Source: Onchidella celtica (lineage: Eukaryota; Mollusca; Gastropoda; Systellommatophora; Onchidiidae). From it: 64,000 bases of DNA. The first letter of the stretch is position 1. Every line of letters begins with the position of its first letter. The notes under the pieces were generated by a model, which was not told the DNA's origin, did no database searches, and was given only the letters and a program-made list of their open reading frames with translations. The stretch covers positions 26,214,691 to 26,278,690 of the forward strand of contig OZ007572.1 of assembly GCA_963931925.1 (NCBI GenBank), given 5' to 3'. Shown piece after piece: positions 1 to 12,273 of this stretch. Both the position numbers and the translations under genes were made by a program.

Positions 1-120
1 CATCTGAATAGGCTAAGAACCTCCGATAAATCATAAAAAGATTCCATGCCAAATTTGGCCCCAATCTGGTCAGTGGTTTTTGAGATAGGCGCACACAAAA
101 ATCCCAAGTCCACAAATATA

Positions 121-172
121 TATAGTATAGATAGATATAGATATAGATATAGATATATATATAGATATAGAT
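121..172. repeat. (ATAGAT)n short array
   Basis: atagatatagatatagatat over about 50 bases. Confidence 0.85.
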
Positions 173-244
173 GACGTGATTGTCATTAATTGGTCCAAAT
201 CTTGATGACGGCTTAGCAACTTGATCAAGTCAAAAAAAAAAATT

Positions 245-505
245 ATATCTAGACCGCATAAGTCTTGCAACGAACTTTTAAACGGCTGTAAATTTTGAAC
301 CGCTGGAGATAACTGAATAAAGTAAAAAGCCTTGTCATTTTTAATTCAAGTTCAACTGATCTCATAAGAGAACACTAGATCTAAAAGAGTATTCCAGGCA
401 AAATAGAAACGGTGCAAACACTTGACCCGACAGGTTGAAACCTCATAATAGTTCTGAACCTAGTTGTTTGGTTGTCCAAGACAGGACATCAAGACAGAAA
501 AATGA
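245..505 (+). repeat. Dispersed repeat family A, copy 1
   Basis: Contains ccgcataagtcttgcaacga, aaaaagccttgtcat and cttgacccgacaggttgaaa. Matches 27805-28062 in reverse complement over about 250 bp at roughly 80% by eye. No TIRs or coding potential seen. Confidence 0.65.
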
Positions 506-639
506 AAGATTTTTATTTCACGGGAACATTCTTTGTTTATTTCATTTTACAAAAAAAATTTGAACTGACCTAATTTATCCAAACGTTTAAGCCGTTTAAT
601 GTTTGTTGCAACACTTATGTGGCTTAGTATAGCATGATA

Positions 640-1090
640 TCAGGCTTAGCTGCAGGCTACTGCTGGGCTTAGCAACGCTTTATGTATATATGGCCTTGTC
701 AAACATAATACAAAAAACGTTGCTAAACCTGACAGGCTGCTAACCCTACTTTATACATTGTTCATATATCAAGGTTAGTTGCAGGCTACTGCTGGGCTTA
801 GCAACGCTTTTGGTGTATATATGGCCTTGTCGAACATAATATAAAAAATGTTGCTAAACCTGAGAACCTGCTGACCCTACTTTATACAATGTACATAATT
901 ATATATCAAGGTTTGTTGCAGGCTACTGCTGGGCTTAGCAACGCTTTTGGTATATATAATTATGGCCTTGTCAAACATAATACAAAAAACGTTGCGAAAC
1001 CTGAGAGGCTGCTGACCCTACTTTATACAATGTACATAATTATATATCAAGGTTATTTGTAGGCTACTGCTGGGCTTAGCAAATCCTTTT
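640..1090. repeat. Tandem repeat, ~130-140-bp unit, about 3.4 copies
   Basis: The block aggctactgctgggcttagc recurs at about 653, 782, 919 and 1061, so the spacing grows from 129 to 142. Units share tatatggccttgtcaaacat and ctgaccctactttatacaat. Non-coding. Confidence 0.85.
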
Positions 1091-1325
1091 GTAAAAATCT
1101 ACGACGCTATCAAACGTGCAAGGAAAATGTTCAATCCCATGCAACAGAACTTCAATATGGAGCCGTCACTCTGGCTTTTTAATTCTCGCCAACAACCTAG
1201 ACTGTGTTCAATCCAGCGACTGTTGTTAATGGCCTTGGCTATGAATCCTTTCAATCTGACTGTCTGCGCTTTGAAAGCCTGTCTGGGCCCAGTTCGTCTC
1301 AGTTATACAGAAATAGAGACCGGAG

Positions 1326-1813
1326 CGGTGGTTCTCAACCTTCTTCAGGCAATCGCTCCCATAGGACCCTAAACTTTTCTTTTGTCGCCCCCTGACTCTT
1401 CCCGACCTCAACATGCATCCACTTTAATGCTCACACTATACTTGTGATGCTGAAATTTTCTAAGCTTTGTTATTAACTTACCACGTTTTGATAGTCCAGA
1501 TGAACAAGACCAGAAAGCATTCTGTATCAAATGCGAGCAAAAATAAATCTTTCGCAGATCGCAGGTCGTGTGGAGAGGGGCACTGGGGTATTTGGCCATG
1601 AGATGCTCTCTGTGAATCAGATCGGGAGAAAGACACCTCCGTCTTTATGAAGGCTGTGAAGTATTCGCCTTCACATTTTACCCAGCCAGCCCCCCCCCTT
1701 CCCCTCCCCAATCGCCCCTTTCGTTGTTTCACCCCCGCCCTTCCTCGCTGTCGCCCCCCTGAAACTCAAAATCACCCCTCGGGGACTGATACCGCCCACG
1801 TTGACAACCAGTG
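1326..1813. mobile_element. hAT-like MITE, ~488 bp, degraded
   Basis: The left end CGGTGGTTCTCAACC and inward right end CACTGGTTGTCAACG resemble hAT termini. The interior has pyrimidine-rich blocks (cgccccctgactcttcc, cccccttcccctcccc) like other hAT MITEs. No duplication is clear. Confidence 0.55.
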
Positions 1814-2209
1814 GACTAGAGTAACACTAACACTCCAAATATTGATTTCTGTAAAGTATAGAATACGTGGTGGATGATCTTTTACTACTCTGCGGGTGAG
1901 TAGATGACCAGTTCAATGGTATCAGTATGCATTTTTGGTGTCGTTGTTGCTGTTTTATATAAATGAATAAGAGAATAAACAAGAAAAGGACGGCGGAGAG
2001 GTAGAGGATGAGTTTTGAGAGGGTGAGTGGCTGAATGAAAGAAGAAATGAGCGGGTGAGTGAGTAACCAAGTGAATGTAAGTGTGAACGAATGGATGTGA
2101 ATGGAGTAACTGAGTGAGTGAGAGAGAGAGAGAAGGGGGAGGGAGAGAATGACAGAGAGCGCGTGAGAGAGTATGTGAATAAATACGTCGGTCTTGTGTC
2201 TCGCCAATT

Positions 2210-2514
2210 AGTGACAAGGAACCCTAAATGAGCTGCGACTACGGGAAAAGAAAATTAGCCCCAATTAGTCTAGTGAGTATCCCTGCCTGAACTGTAGTAT
2301 AAGAAAATACCCATATTGAAAATTATTTGTCTCTTTGACCATTCAATCAAGGGACAACAATATCATAGTAACGTGCTGCACTTTTTTTTCAAGGAGAAAT
2401 GTCTCCATGAATTAAAAGAGTAGTCTTAACTCCACTTTAAATGCTTGTTCATCTATTTTCTTTGCTCCTAACTAGATGAGGTACCCGGAATTGCCCGGGA
2501 TAAACCTTTGTTCC

Positions 2515-2550
<36 letters not shown>

Positions 2551-3775
2551 CTCTCTCTTTCTCTCCCCGTCTCAGAACTCATGCGCGCCAGGATCCTACC
2601 CATCAAACTGAATGTCAAATATAATAATAATTTTTATTTTTTTTTAAAGTCTCCCGTGCGGTGGGATTATCAGAGGGGGCACAAAATGAGATCATCGTAT
2701 TTTACAACTTTTAAAAAACTATGCCCGAAATTTGAATAAACACAATCTGTGGATACAAAACCGGTTGGGTTATGTTAGTTGACACTTGAGAAAATTAACT
2801 TAATAATTTTTGAAACTGTCATATAGACTGTAACATTGAACAATAGGGGGGGGGGGGGGCAAAATTTCACCGCATTGAAATACTCCTGTCACTATTTTTT
2901 TTATTTTATAATAAGAATTATTTTTAAAAAGCCACTTCGTCTCGGAGGAATTGGACCTTTTTCCAGTAAAATTTTGTAGTGTCCTGTAGGTTTTATATCG
3001 TTATTTCCGTTTCCAACAAAGGCGGAGTGAGACAACCATTCGTGAGTACAATAACCCATGCAGATTGCCAGTATGTAGAAGAAAATGTCACCAACGTTCC
3101 CTTTAATGTTTAGTAGTCAATGTGCGCAAAAATCATACGTTGTCCAATTTTTTCCACTTGTGTCAACAGTATGTGTGCACTGAATGCTTGTGCAAATGTA
3201 AACTTGAGAAAAGTTATCGGTATATAATTGAGGCCTGTCGATTTTCACTTTTTGACTAATACATGTACATAATTATATCACAATGAGTAGCCAGTACGGA
3301 AGTTCGCCATATTTGGCGAATGTAGCAACTTAGTATTAACAGACAGAAAGAGTGCGCTTAGAGATTGTTTTCAGTTAGGAGTACTAGTTGACCCGCTGCC
3401 ACGGATGTGATTTTTAAAGTTGAGTGTCGATGACCAATATGTAAACTGATGCGCAGATCAAAATTTCCTGTCATACTTTTTAATTCTACTCGAAGAACGT
3501 GCGTTTCTTTTTTCCGGCTCAAAATGTCGGAACACTTTCTTCTGTTCATCTTAGTTGTGGCTCAATATGTCGGAACATTTTCTTCTATTCATCTCAGTTG
3601 TGGCTCAGAATCAACGAAAGTAGGCTATTTAAAATAAAGCGAACTTCAAGACCTTTTAACATATGCCCATGTACACCTTTACGGCTTACTATGCGTTATA
3701 TGATATTTTGTAAAATTTACAGCTCAGCAGTTAAAAAGCCTTTCACGATTACATTGGAGGCCTTCCTTCCTTTAA
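2210..3775. other. No gene seen
   Basis: AT-rich, with a CT microsatellite at 2520 and a G run at 2846-2860. The phrase tctattcatctcagttgtgg is nearly repeated (cttctgttcatcttagttgtgg) at about 3537 and 3583. Nothing else identified. Confidence 0.45.
2520..2566. repeat. (CT)n microsatellite
   Basis: ctctctct run with ttt interruptions. Short Ser/Leu ORFs here are artefacts. Confidence 0.9.
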
Positions 3776-6198
3776 TAATAATAATAATAATATATTGCAT
3801 TTATATAGCGCCCAACCCCGTCGATGACAAGCTCTGGGCGCTTTAAAAACTCTTACACACACACACACACACGCATACACAAAAGAAATTCAAAAATATT
3901 TACTATTGTTGCTGCCGAAAAACACCTAGCCTAGTTTGTCTGAAAGAAATGGGTCTTCAGATGGCGTTTGAAAGAACCAATGTCATTAATTTCCCTGGTT
4001 GTCTTTGGAAGAGTGTTCCAGATGGTAGGGCCAAGAAATGAAAAGGACTTTTCTCCTACAGTGGACAGATTCATTTTAGGTACTTTCAATTTTGTAGTGT
4101 CAGATGATGATCTTAGTTGACGAGATGGAACATAGTAATCAGTTAAATCAACTAGGTACGATGGAGCAGTATTATTGACACATTTGTGACAAATGGATGA
4201 CAATTTGTACATTATTCTTTTCTCGACTGGCAGCCAGTGCAAACTCTGCAGAAGTGGCAGTGCTGAATCTCTTTTCTTTTTCTTCAAAACAAGTCTCGCT
4301 GCATTGTTTTGAGCAATTTGGAGTTTTCTAATATTTTTTTGTGAAATTCCAGCCAAAAGGGAGTTGCAATAGTCAAGCTTTGAAAGTACAAAAGAATTTA
4401 CTAAAACAGCCGCAGTTTCAGTTGAAATAAGATGTCTGATTTTACCAATTTTCCAGATTTCCATGTATAGAATACGAATGAGGTGACTAACCTGAGACGA
4501 CATAGAAAGATTTGAATCAATGTAAACCCCTAGGTTTTTTACTTTTTTTGAAATTTCTATTGAATTAGTGCCAATTATCATCTCAGTTCTGTCCACTTCT
4601 TGCAGAACCCGCTCACGGCCTAATAAAATAACCTCAGTTTTATCCTCATTTAGTGCCAGTTTGTTTTGGTTCATCCAGCTTTTAATTTCTGTTATACAGT
4701 TTCCAGCCTGCTGCAGAAGGCTGTCAACATCACATGGCAAGGCAGAACTGTAGAGCTGGGTATCATCAGCATAGAAATGATATTGTAAATTAAATTTCTT
4801 TATTTCATGTACAAGTGGAATAGTATAGATAGTAAACAAAATAGGACCAAGCACTGAGCCTTGTGGTACGCCATACTGAAGCGCATAAGAAAAAGATCTT
4901 ATTTTGTTGGTTACAACAAATTGGTGGCGATTTGACAGGTAAGATTCGACCCATTTAAGGGCGACCCCTCTGATTCCAAACGATGTTTCTAGCCTTCTGA
5001 GCAGGATTTCGTGATCGATGGTGTCGAACGCTGCTGATAGATCCAACAAATTTAGCAGAGTAATATTTCCAGAATCTGCCTTTACTAATATGTCATTCAT
5101 GATTCTTAATAGTGCAGTTTCAGTACTGTGGTTACTTCTGTAAGCAGATTGAAATGGTTCCAACAGGTCATTATTTCTCAAATGACACATTAGTTGTTGT
5201 AATATCACCTTTTCAAGGATTTTTGAAAGAAAAGGAAGGTTTGAGACGGGTCTATAATTTTTCAACATATTTTGATCAAGAGTCGTTTTTTTCAAAAGTG
5301 GTGTTACCCAGGCTGTTTTAAAATAATCAGGGACAGACCCACTTAAAATAGAGTTGTTTATTATTTTTGTAATAGTTGGAACCAGTTCATCAATACAAGA
5401 TCTAACCAAAAATGTAGGAATAGGATCGAGGTCACAACATTTTGATGGCGATGCCATGATGATAGATTTTACAGATTCATTCGACACAACACCAAAAGTG
5501 TCTATAGGATTTCCCTGAAACTCATCAAAATGATCAATGGCATCAAAACTGTCAAGATTTTCTCGGATAGTTGTAACTTTTTTATCAAAATAATCAGCAA
5601 AAACATTGGGCAACAAATTGTTCTCGTAAATTGTGGGTAGAGGTGTTTCCTTTCTTTTCCCTGTGAGTTCATCACAAATACTAAAAAGTTCCTTACAAGA
5701 TGTAGAATTTTGAAGTTTAGTGACATAGAAGTCTTTTTTTGCAAGTTTAATAACACATTTCCATTTGTTCTTCTGGTGTTTGAAAATGTCCTTGTGGACT
5801 GTAAGACCTGTCTTTAACCATTTCCTTTCTGCTTTGCGACATTCTGCTTTGGCTGCTTTGACATCTAGGGTGTACCATGGAGCGAACGGTCTGTTGGAGA
5901 TTGACCTGGTCTTGATAGGTGCATGTCGCTGTAGTAGATCTTGCTGGATGTTATTATAAGATGTGATGTCGCCTTCAAAGTTCTCGAGAGCATTGGCCAT
6001 TTCCGTCTTGAAGGCATTGATGTCGATACCTTTTATGTCTCTGGACGACACAACTTTTTTGATGATATTTGGCTTTGCGAAATCAATATCGAGTACGATG
6101 GTTTTATGATCCGAAATGAGTTTTTCTAGGACGGCGGTGTTGGTGAAGGTGCTCAAGGTTTGTTTGATGATCACTAAATCTAATATGATAACCATTAA
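3776..6198 (-). mobile_element. L2/CR1-clade LINE, 5'-truncated, open RT frame
   Basis: Minus-strand non-LTR retrotransposon. A 754-codon frame (6195-3931) is open throughout. Residues 1-40 are the last part of the endonuclease domain (LDLVI, then SDH at 28-30). The reverse transcriptase follows: NYRPVSNLPFLSKILEK at 313-329, DLSAAFDTIDH at 385-395, GVPQGSVLGPILF at 442-454 and YADD at 475-478. The end is the usual FKRHLKTHFFQTN. The 3' UTR finishes in GCGCTATATAAATGCAATAT and (ATT)n, the typical tail of fish and invertebrate L2-like elements. The front of the endonuclease and any ORF1 are missing, so it cannot be autonomous. No convincing target-site duplication was found. The uninterrupted frame suggests a fairly young insertion. 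Confidence 0.92.
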
Positions 6199-6199
6199 T

Positions 6200-7330
6200 T
6201 ACTAGGCTACATTGTTTTAGGTAGATGTAATTAACCTTTGTGCACACATTAATTTGAATATAATGTCCTTGGTGCGCTGATGGCAAAACGTCAGTGCACA
6301 CTCGCGCAGGCTCACAACTTAGAAGCAACACCATGTCACCCTGAACAGTTTGACCCTCTCCTGTCAGATGACAATTTTGCCCTCTCTTGTTTGATTTTAC
6401 ATTCACTTTCATCACGTGCTGACATTTTCAAACCAGCCCGGAGAATTGGGGAAAAAATACCAGCTGACAGGACTTGTCATTCACTTTGAAGGCAGGGGAG
6501 ATAGAGACGGGGCAAGGGGCTGCCCATATGGTTACAGTATGCACACTCGATTTTTGGCTATTTTTGTTAAGCTATACAACAGTACGTACGCTCAATTTGG
6601 TGGTGTTGTTTTTCACCCTATACAGCTAGCAGTATTAGTACGTTGACTGCATTTTTGGGGGCTATTTTTTTACCCTTTGCAACAGTACGTACACTCAGTT
6701 TTGGCTATAGTACTTTTTACACTCCTTCTTCCCCCCCCCCCCCATGCACGCTTTTCATAGCCCGGGGAATCTCCTCCCAGTAACCCCACCCCCACCCCAT
6801 CCCACGTCCCCACTACCAATCCGTCCGAGCGCGTAGTCATTAGATTTGGTACACATCCATAATAAAGCCTTGATTATTTTTCTAAGTGTTCTTGGTGACA
6901 CTTTTTGCATGGACTTTTTTTTTTTTTTTATCGTTTCATTAGAAAAAGATTTTTATATGATAATTACATGTCATTGTATACTCCAACAATTTGTTGCAGG
7001 TGAAAAAAACAAAAAGATGAATAAAATGAAAGTGTTTAATTCATTACCATAATTGAAATATCTATAAAATAAATAATAATTGAAATGATTGAAAATGGTA
7101 CAGACTCTCCCTAGAGCCCCCCCCCCCCTCTTTTTCCATGAATGCGAAGCTTTTCATATGCCCGCCAGAGGGGAAGCCTCCCCACCCCCACCCCCCTCCT
7201 CAAAGCGTAATATACTTTATATATAACCTCTAAGAGTGCATTCCAGTAAGCTCCAGTGGCGTTGCTAAGCAGTAGGCTCACCTAGTGACGTGTTGTTATT
7301 ATTATCTGGCATTTTAAAATATTTTATTTA
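6200..7330. other. No gene seen; low-complexity
   Basis: Two or three drifting copies of caacagtacgtacrctcarttt occur at about 6575-6710, with C runs near 6731 and 7120. No coding signature. Confidence 0.5.
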
Positions 7331-7511
7331 GGTCACTGGGTGTTATTTTCCACCTTTGCTGAAATTAAAAGTCCAACAGACCTCTCCGTCGTTAGTACAA
7401 GTTGGGTCTTCATTCCTGAGTAGATCGTTCCTGAGCTTTCCCGCTTCAGCCACTTTCCCATCTCATTTTTCTGTCTGTCTCCTTCCCTTCCTGTCCCTTT
7501 TCCACCCTCCC

Positions 7512-7538
7512 ATCTCTCTCTCTCTCTCGCCGTCTCTT

Positions 7539-7572
<34 letters not shown>

Positions 7573-7580
7573 CTCTCTTG
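7512..7580. repeat. (CT)n microsatellite
   Basis: About 70 bases of CT repeats with a few interruptions, inside a pyrimidine-rich stretch from about 7430. Confidence 0.9.
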
Positions 7581-7814
7581 ATGAGTGTTCTGAACGTTGA
7601 GAGCTCACTTTCATTCCAGACGGGTACAATTTCATTTTATTTTCTCTCTGTCTTTTTTTTTTTCAAGTCTGAATGTTCTGAGTTTTTTTGTTTTTTTTTA
7701 AGCATGTTTGGGCCGGGGTAGGAGGTAGGTGGGTGGGGGATGGGGGGTGCCCTGCATTTACTTAAGAGTCGAGAGCGTGGTGAAAAAATGGAGGTTACTG
7801 AAGAAACGAATGCG

Positions 7815-7860
7815 TCGTGTGTGCGTGTGTGTGTGGGTGTGTGTGTGTGTGCGTGTTGTT
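7815..7860. repeat. (TG)n microsatellite
   Basis: gtgtgtgcgtgtgtgtgtgg pattern, about 45 bases. Confidence 0.9.
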
Positions 7861-8117
7861 GTTTTTTCTCCCACAGAAATTATAATGCAGAAAAGTTGAA
7901 GGAGCAGTAATATCATTAGATTTCACGTCTTGCCAAAGGCAACTGCGGAGTGAGTGACTGAGTGAGTGAATAAATGAATGAATAAGTGAGTGGTTGAATC
8001 AATCAGACAGTGGGGGGGGGGGTGTAAGTGAGTCATTGAGGGACTGGGCAAGTATGAAAGTGAATTATAGATGTGAGTGAGTGTGCGCGTAAGTAAATGA
8101 GTGACTGCAATACGCAC

Positions 8118-8215
8118 GTAAGTGAGTTAGTGAGTGAGTGAGTGAGTGAGTCCATCAGTCAGTCAGTCAGTCCATCAGTCAGTCAGTCAGTCAGTCAGTC
8201 AGTCAGTCAGTCAAT
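8118..8215. repeat. Tetranucleotide repeats (GAGT)n then (CAGT)n
   Basis: gagtgagtgagt runs into cagtcagtcagt at about 8151. The switch suggests the second array arose from a point change in the first. A looser gagt/gaat array continues back to about 7950. Confidence 0.9.
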
Positions 8216-8547
8216 ACTTGCAGGTGAAATCAGTTTCTCCCCACCTCCACCCCTACAAATCTGGGCTTGGGTGGGGTTGGGAAATGGGTCACCACGCCCA
8301 CTGCCTGGTACGCCTCTGCAGGTCATTATCATTATTCCAGCACCAGGCCTATCTCAGATCTCTGTCTAGTCTGACTTCGATCATGCCAAGGTGTTATTTA
8401 TTTAGTGTAGCATTTGCAAATGTTATTCTACATGGGCACAGCAATGATAAGTGCCGTTCTACGTAAAATACCAAATGTCTATTGTCATGTCAACAGAACA
8501 GTGGTAATGCATATACCAGGGTGGCCCAAACGGTACTTTACAGTAAC

Positions 8548-8548
8548 A

Positions 8549-8632
<84 letters not shown>

Positions 8633-8785
8633 GTGTGTGTGTATGTATGTGTTTGTCTGCCTGCCTGTTGTCTCTCTCTCTTCCCCTCTCACTCTCACTC
8701 ACTCTTTCTCTCTCTCATTCAATCACTTACTTACTCACTAATTCACTCTCTCTCCCTCGCTCTCTCTCTCTCTCTCTTCCAGTTG
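8548..8785. repeat. (CT)n/(TG)n compound microsatellite
   Basis: A CT run of about 80 bases, then tgtgtgtgtatgtatgtg, then mixed ctct/cact repeats. Confidence 0.92.
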
Positions 8786-8825
8786 TATTTCAGCTATATA
8801 CAGTGTAGGCAGACCAATTTTATTT

Positions 8826-9010
8826 CCTCTTCTTCTTCTTCTTTTTCTAGGCATTGTTCATCCCACTGCAGGGTGACGCCCTCCGCAGACTTCTTTTCCA
8901 TCTGGTCCTGTTCTCTGGCTGTCCCTGCCATGCTGTACTCTCGTGCTTTCTGATGTCATCATGTCATCTCCTTGCTGGTCTTCCTCTGGATCTCTCAGGT
9001 CTTAGTAGCC
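8826..9010 (-). mobile_element. LINE 3' stub
   Basis: Minus strand reads GRPARR, a stop, HDDIRKHES, then AWQGQPENRTRWKRSLRRA and PCSGMNNA with a stop, followed by a (GAA)n tail at 8826-8848. This is the last part of a LINE RT protein and its tail; all else is missing. Confidence 0.65.
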
Positions 9011-9565
9011 AATCACATTTTTATATTTATTTTCAACAGAAAAAAAAAAAATACATTGACATAAAATTCCTTTAAAAAGAAATTTACAGCTAAAAAAAAA
9101 AAGTAGAAGCAACCTGAGAATGATATACGTGTAACATTGCAGAACTGCCATATAATTGTGACAATGAAATGATATTACGGTTACAGTAAAGTAACTTTTA
9201 GCCTCCCCCCCCCCCCTCTCCCAACCTTATTGTTTTGTTTCTCTTTTTTGTTGACATTTTTTTTCTGTTTTTCTTTCTTTTCTCTTTTGTTTGCCTCATG
9301 TTCATTTTACTGAGGGGTGGAGGAGGGGGGTGTCGGCTGAAAATGTATTTATTGAACTCCTAACTTTGTGGATTAACATATAATACCGTAATTTACATTA
9401 TAAGACAGTATAGAGACAACATCTATTTCTGAAGGGTCTGAATATCACAATCCATATCATGAATGCTAGTGACTTTATGTTGGGGGGCTCAGACTTCGTT
9501 TGTTCATTATCCAAGTAATATTTTTGTAACCAAATGACCATACGAAAAGGCAGAGAGGGTGGGCG

Positions 9566-9571
9566 AGGAGA

Positions 9572-9664
<93 letters not shown>

Positions 9665-9791
9665 GAGAGAGAATGAATGGGAGATTGAAAGAGAGAGAGA
9701 GAGAGAGCGCCGGAGAGGGGGGAGAGTGAGTGAGTGAGTGAGAAGGAGAGAGAAAATGAGAGAGAAAGAGAGAGAGAGAGAGAAAGGGAGG

Positions 9792-9824
<33 letters not shown>

Positions 9825-9905
9825 CACACACACACACAAGGCAATGATAACATGTCAGTGTGAGAAAGACAGAGAGACAGACAGATCGGCAGACAGACCG
9901 CGGAC
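9566..9905. repeat. (GA)n, (CAGA)n, (CA)n compound microsatellite
   Basis: A pure GA run of about 80 bases, then gaga variants, a cagacagacaga block (about 9793-9822), a CA run and scattered cagac units. Confidence 0.92.
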
Positions 9906-10740
9906 AGTTACAGAAACACGATAAAATTTTTAAAGAGACTGAGGAATCAATCATCATTGTCTCCCGCTAAATATTCGATTAATTGCTTGCTCGTTTCTTT
10001 AATTCAAGCAGCATATTTCATGACCATGGACGCGTGTTCATCAAATAATGGCTAAAACAATAACATCAACAACAAAAGAACTAAGTTGTCATACTCCTTG
10101 TTAGTGTTATGAAAAGTCTGACTGGAGAAGATCATATCCAAATCTGTTTAATCATAGTATTTATTCTGTGTTTTAGAAACTGCCGTTGCTTCTTTTCCCG
10201 ATCATTTGTTTCGTTTCTTGACTGTGTTAAGTTCGTTTTATTTTTAAATTTTACTCTTCAATGATTTCTACCGAAGAGTTCGCCTGTGCTCGGGATCACC
10301 GTATCTTTTTGTCTTTGATCTGCATTTTTCTATCTCAGTTCGTATATAGATGATATGTGCGAGTATGTAGTTTGTTTTGAGTTTGGGTATAACGGTGCGT
10401 CGGCACGAAAACGGCCACTCCGCACCTCTCTCGTTTGTTTTCGTTGTCTCACTTTGGACTAGCGTTCAGTCCTCAGATTCCCAGAAATAAGATCAAATAA
10501 AAATGAAGTTAAAAATCTAACTGAAAAGGTTCGTACCGTAAAGTGTCTGGACCTCATAAACACGATAAAGATCTGTACCGGTAAATTAACTTGTAGGCCT
10601 CGGCCTCTTCCGGAAATGGCAAGATGCGCCGACGGTGCACGTTCTAAGAGTATGTAGAGTTGCATAGCTATGTGTAAGTTTTAGATTTGTGTTTTTAACT
10701 AAATAATGCATTGTTGAAAATTACATCAAAATTAGGCGTA

Positions 10741-11281
10741 TGGCACACTGAGTCGTGTCTGTTTCGCGTGTGTTTTGTCTCAGTGCGCGAGCTCTCTCTT
10801 TCCACCAGATGTCTCAAGACAGTTTTGACGCCCCCTGAACTAGTGGGACAGACCTGTTTCAGAGAGTCAGTATGTATAGAGAGGATTCACTATTTGTCGA
10901 TTTGCACTGCCAGACACGGGAGGCTCGGCGAAACTACTCTTAGCATGGAGCGGAAAGTAAGTCGCTGCGGTAAGCAATATCCGTTTGTGCATTTCCACGG
11001 GGCGTACGAGCTTACAAATGGCTCTAAATAGTTTCAATCAGCCCAAAAATATGAACAAACCACAGTAAACAGGTACGCACACTATCTTTGGTGAAGACAG
11101 TCTCTTTCAAGTCTTGTTTACCACAGTGACGTAGTTCCGCGATTTGGTGGAAGTGAGATCCCCTCTATAAATAAATACTCTCTGCTTGTTTCAGTCAGGC
11201 CATTGCACGAGGTCATGCTCAAGCCCATAATTCACATCTCACACACAAACCGAGACAAACCAGACTTGATTCAGTGGGCCA
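10741..11281. mobile_element. TIR element (GGCNCACTGA family) carrying a nested MITE
   Basis: The left end tggcacactgagtcgtgtct and inward right end tggcccactgaatcaagtct are imperfect inverted repeats. A second family member with the same ends but a shorter body lies at 36131-36343, and single ends occur near 15455 and 12985. The middle is occupied by the hAT-like MITE at 10860-11184. Confidence 0.6.
10860..11184. mobile_element. hAT-like MITE, copy A
   Basis: Starts CAGAGAGTCAGTATGTATAG and ends with the inverse form ...ACTCTCTG. The flanks cctgttt and cttgttt match at 6 of 7 bases. Copy B at 29489-29823 has the same ends and similar inner sequence in reverse orientation. Confidence 0.68.
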
Positions 11282-11508
11282 CCAGCCTCGTGGAAATAAT
11301 AAATGTGTTTTTGTAAAAAATGCATTTGTCTGAACACATCCATCCAGCGAGTTACAGGGCATGATTAAGAAACTCTGAAACATTTTTTCTGGCATAAACT
11401 TGCCCAAAGGAAGCTCAATGGCAATTAAGGCTAATTTGTGGATGTAGATAGCGGGGCCTGATCAATAATCATCCACACATATACCAGAGAGGAAATGGAA
11501 TTTTATCA

Positions 11509-11770
11509 TCTCAGAGAGAGAAAGAGAGAGGGGGGCAAGGATGGGAGGGGGAGACAGATAATGGGAGGGGGGACAGAGGGAGGGAGAGAGGAAGAGAGAG
11601 AGAGGGAGCAAGGGAGAGAGAGGGAGCAAGAAAGAGGATTGAGAGAGAGAGTTGAGAGGGCGAGGGAGAGAGGGAGAGAGAGAGAGAGGGGAGAGAGTGA
11701 GAGAGAGCGAGAGAGGGGGGGGAGGGAGGAGAGAGAGAGAGAGGGGAGAGCGAGAGAGGGAGAGACATAC
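11509..11770. repeat. GA-rich imperfect microsatellite
   Basis: gagaga and gggagg units over about 260 bases. Arg/Glu- and Ser/Leu-rich ORFs across it are artefacts of the repeat. Confidence 0.9.
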
Positions 11771-12156
11771 ATACCCAGAGCTATCCTGTCGTTTCCTATT
11801 GTCAAACCTCGTGATTCATCTCAATGCCCTAAGATTAAAATGCGAAGGATTATGGTCCCGGCTTTTGTCATACTAGTCACAGATTAGTATTTTCCAAAGT
11901 TTGTACATCGCAACAGACATGTACCTGTACTTCAAATGAATGTCATATTAATCAAGCTCACACCAAATTCTAATTCCACCAAGCTCTGCATTCTAAAGCT
12001 AGAAAGCGGTGGTAGAAATCGTAGCAGCTTTAATCTCCGTGAAAGACATGGTGAAAGACATGGTGAATACACAAATAGAATCCACTGAAGAAAGGAATTA
12101 GATTGATATATATAATATAGTATTTATACCTCTCTAATGGATCGGAGACCACTCAC

Positions 12157-12273
12157 CTCAATGCGACCATTGCGGTAGAGACTGACTTCCGCATTGGCCT
12201 GCTCAACCACAAACGACGCTGCCCCGACTGAGCAGATAATCAAAACAGTTACACATAGGACGCAAAATTCCAT
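12157..12273 (-). CDS. Probable first coding exon of a secreted protein
   Basis: The stretch starts gaccATGG, a good animal initiation context. It runs exactly 39 codons to an excellent donor, GAG|gtgagtgg. The first 20 residues, MEFCVLCVTVLIICSVGAAS, are a textbook signal peptide with a small-residue cleavage site. FVVEQANAEVSLYRNGRIE follows. Nothing before or after has this character. Later exons should lie at lower coordinates on the minus strand, but none could be recognised among the repeats below 12 kb, so they may be outside the window. Function is unknown. A chance ORF is possible, but the combination of start context, hydrophobic leader and consensus donor argues against it. Confidence 0.5.

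Noticed and set aside
8118-8215. CRISPR array
   Set aside because: Plain tetranucleotide repeat without spacers; the organism is an animal.
7333-9957. Many ORFs of 60-180 codons rich in Ser/Leu or Arg/Glu
   Set aside because: They are translations of CT/GA microsatellites in several frames; no non-repetitive coding content.
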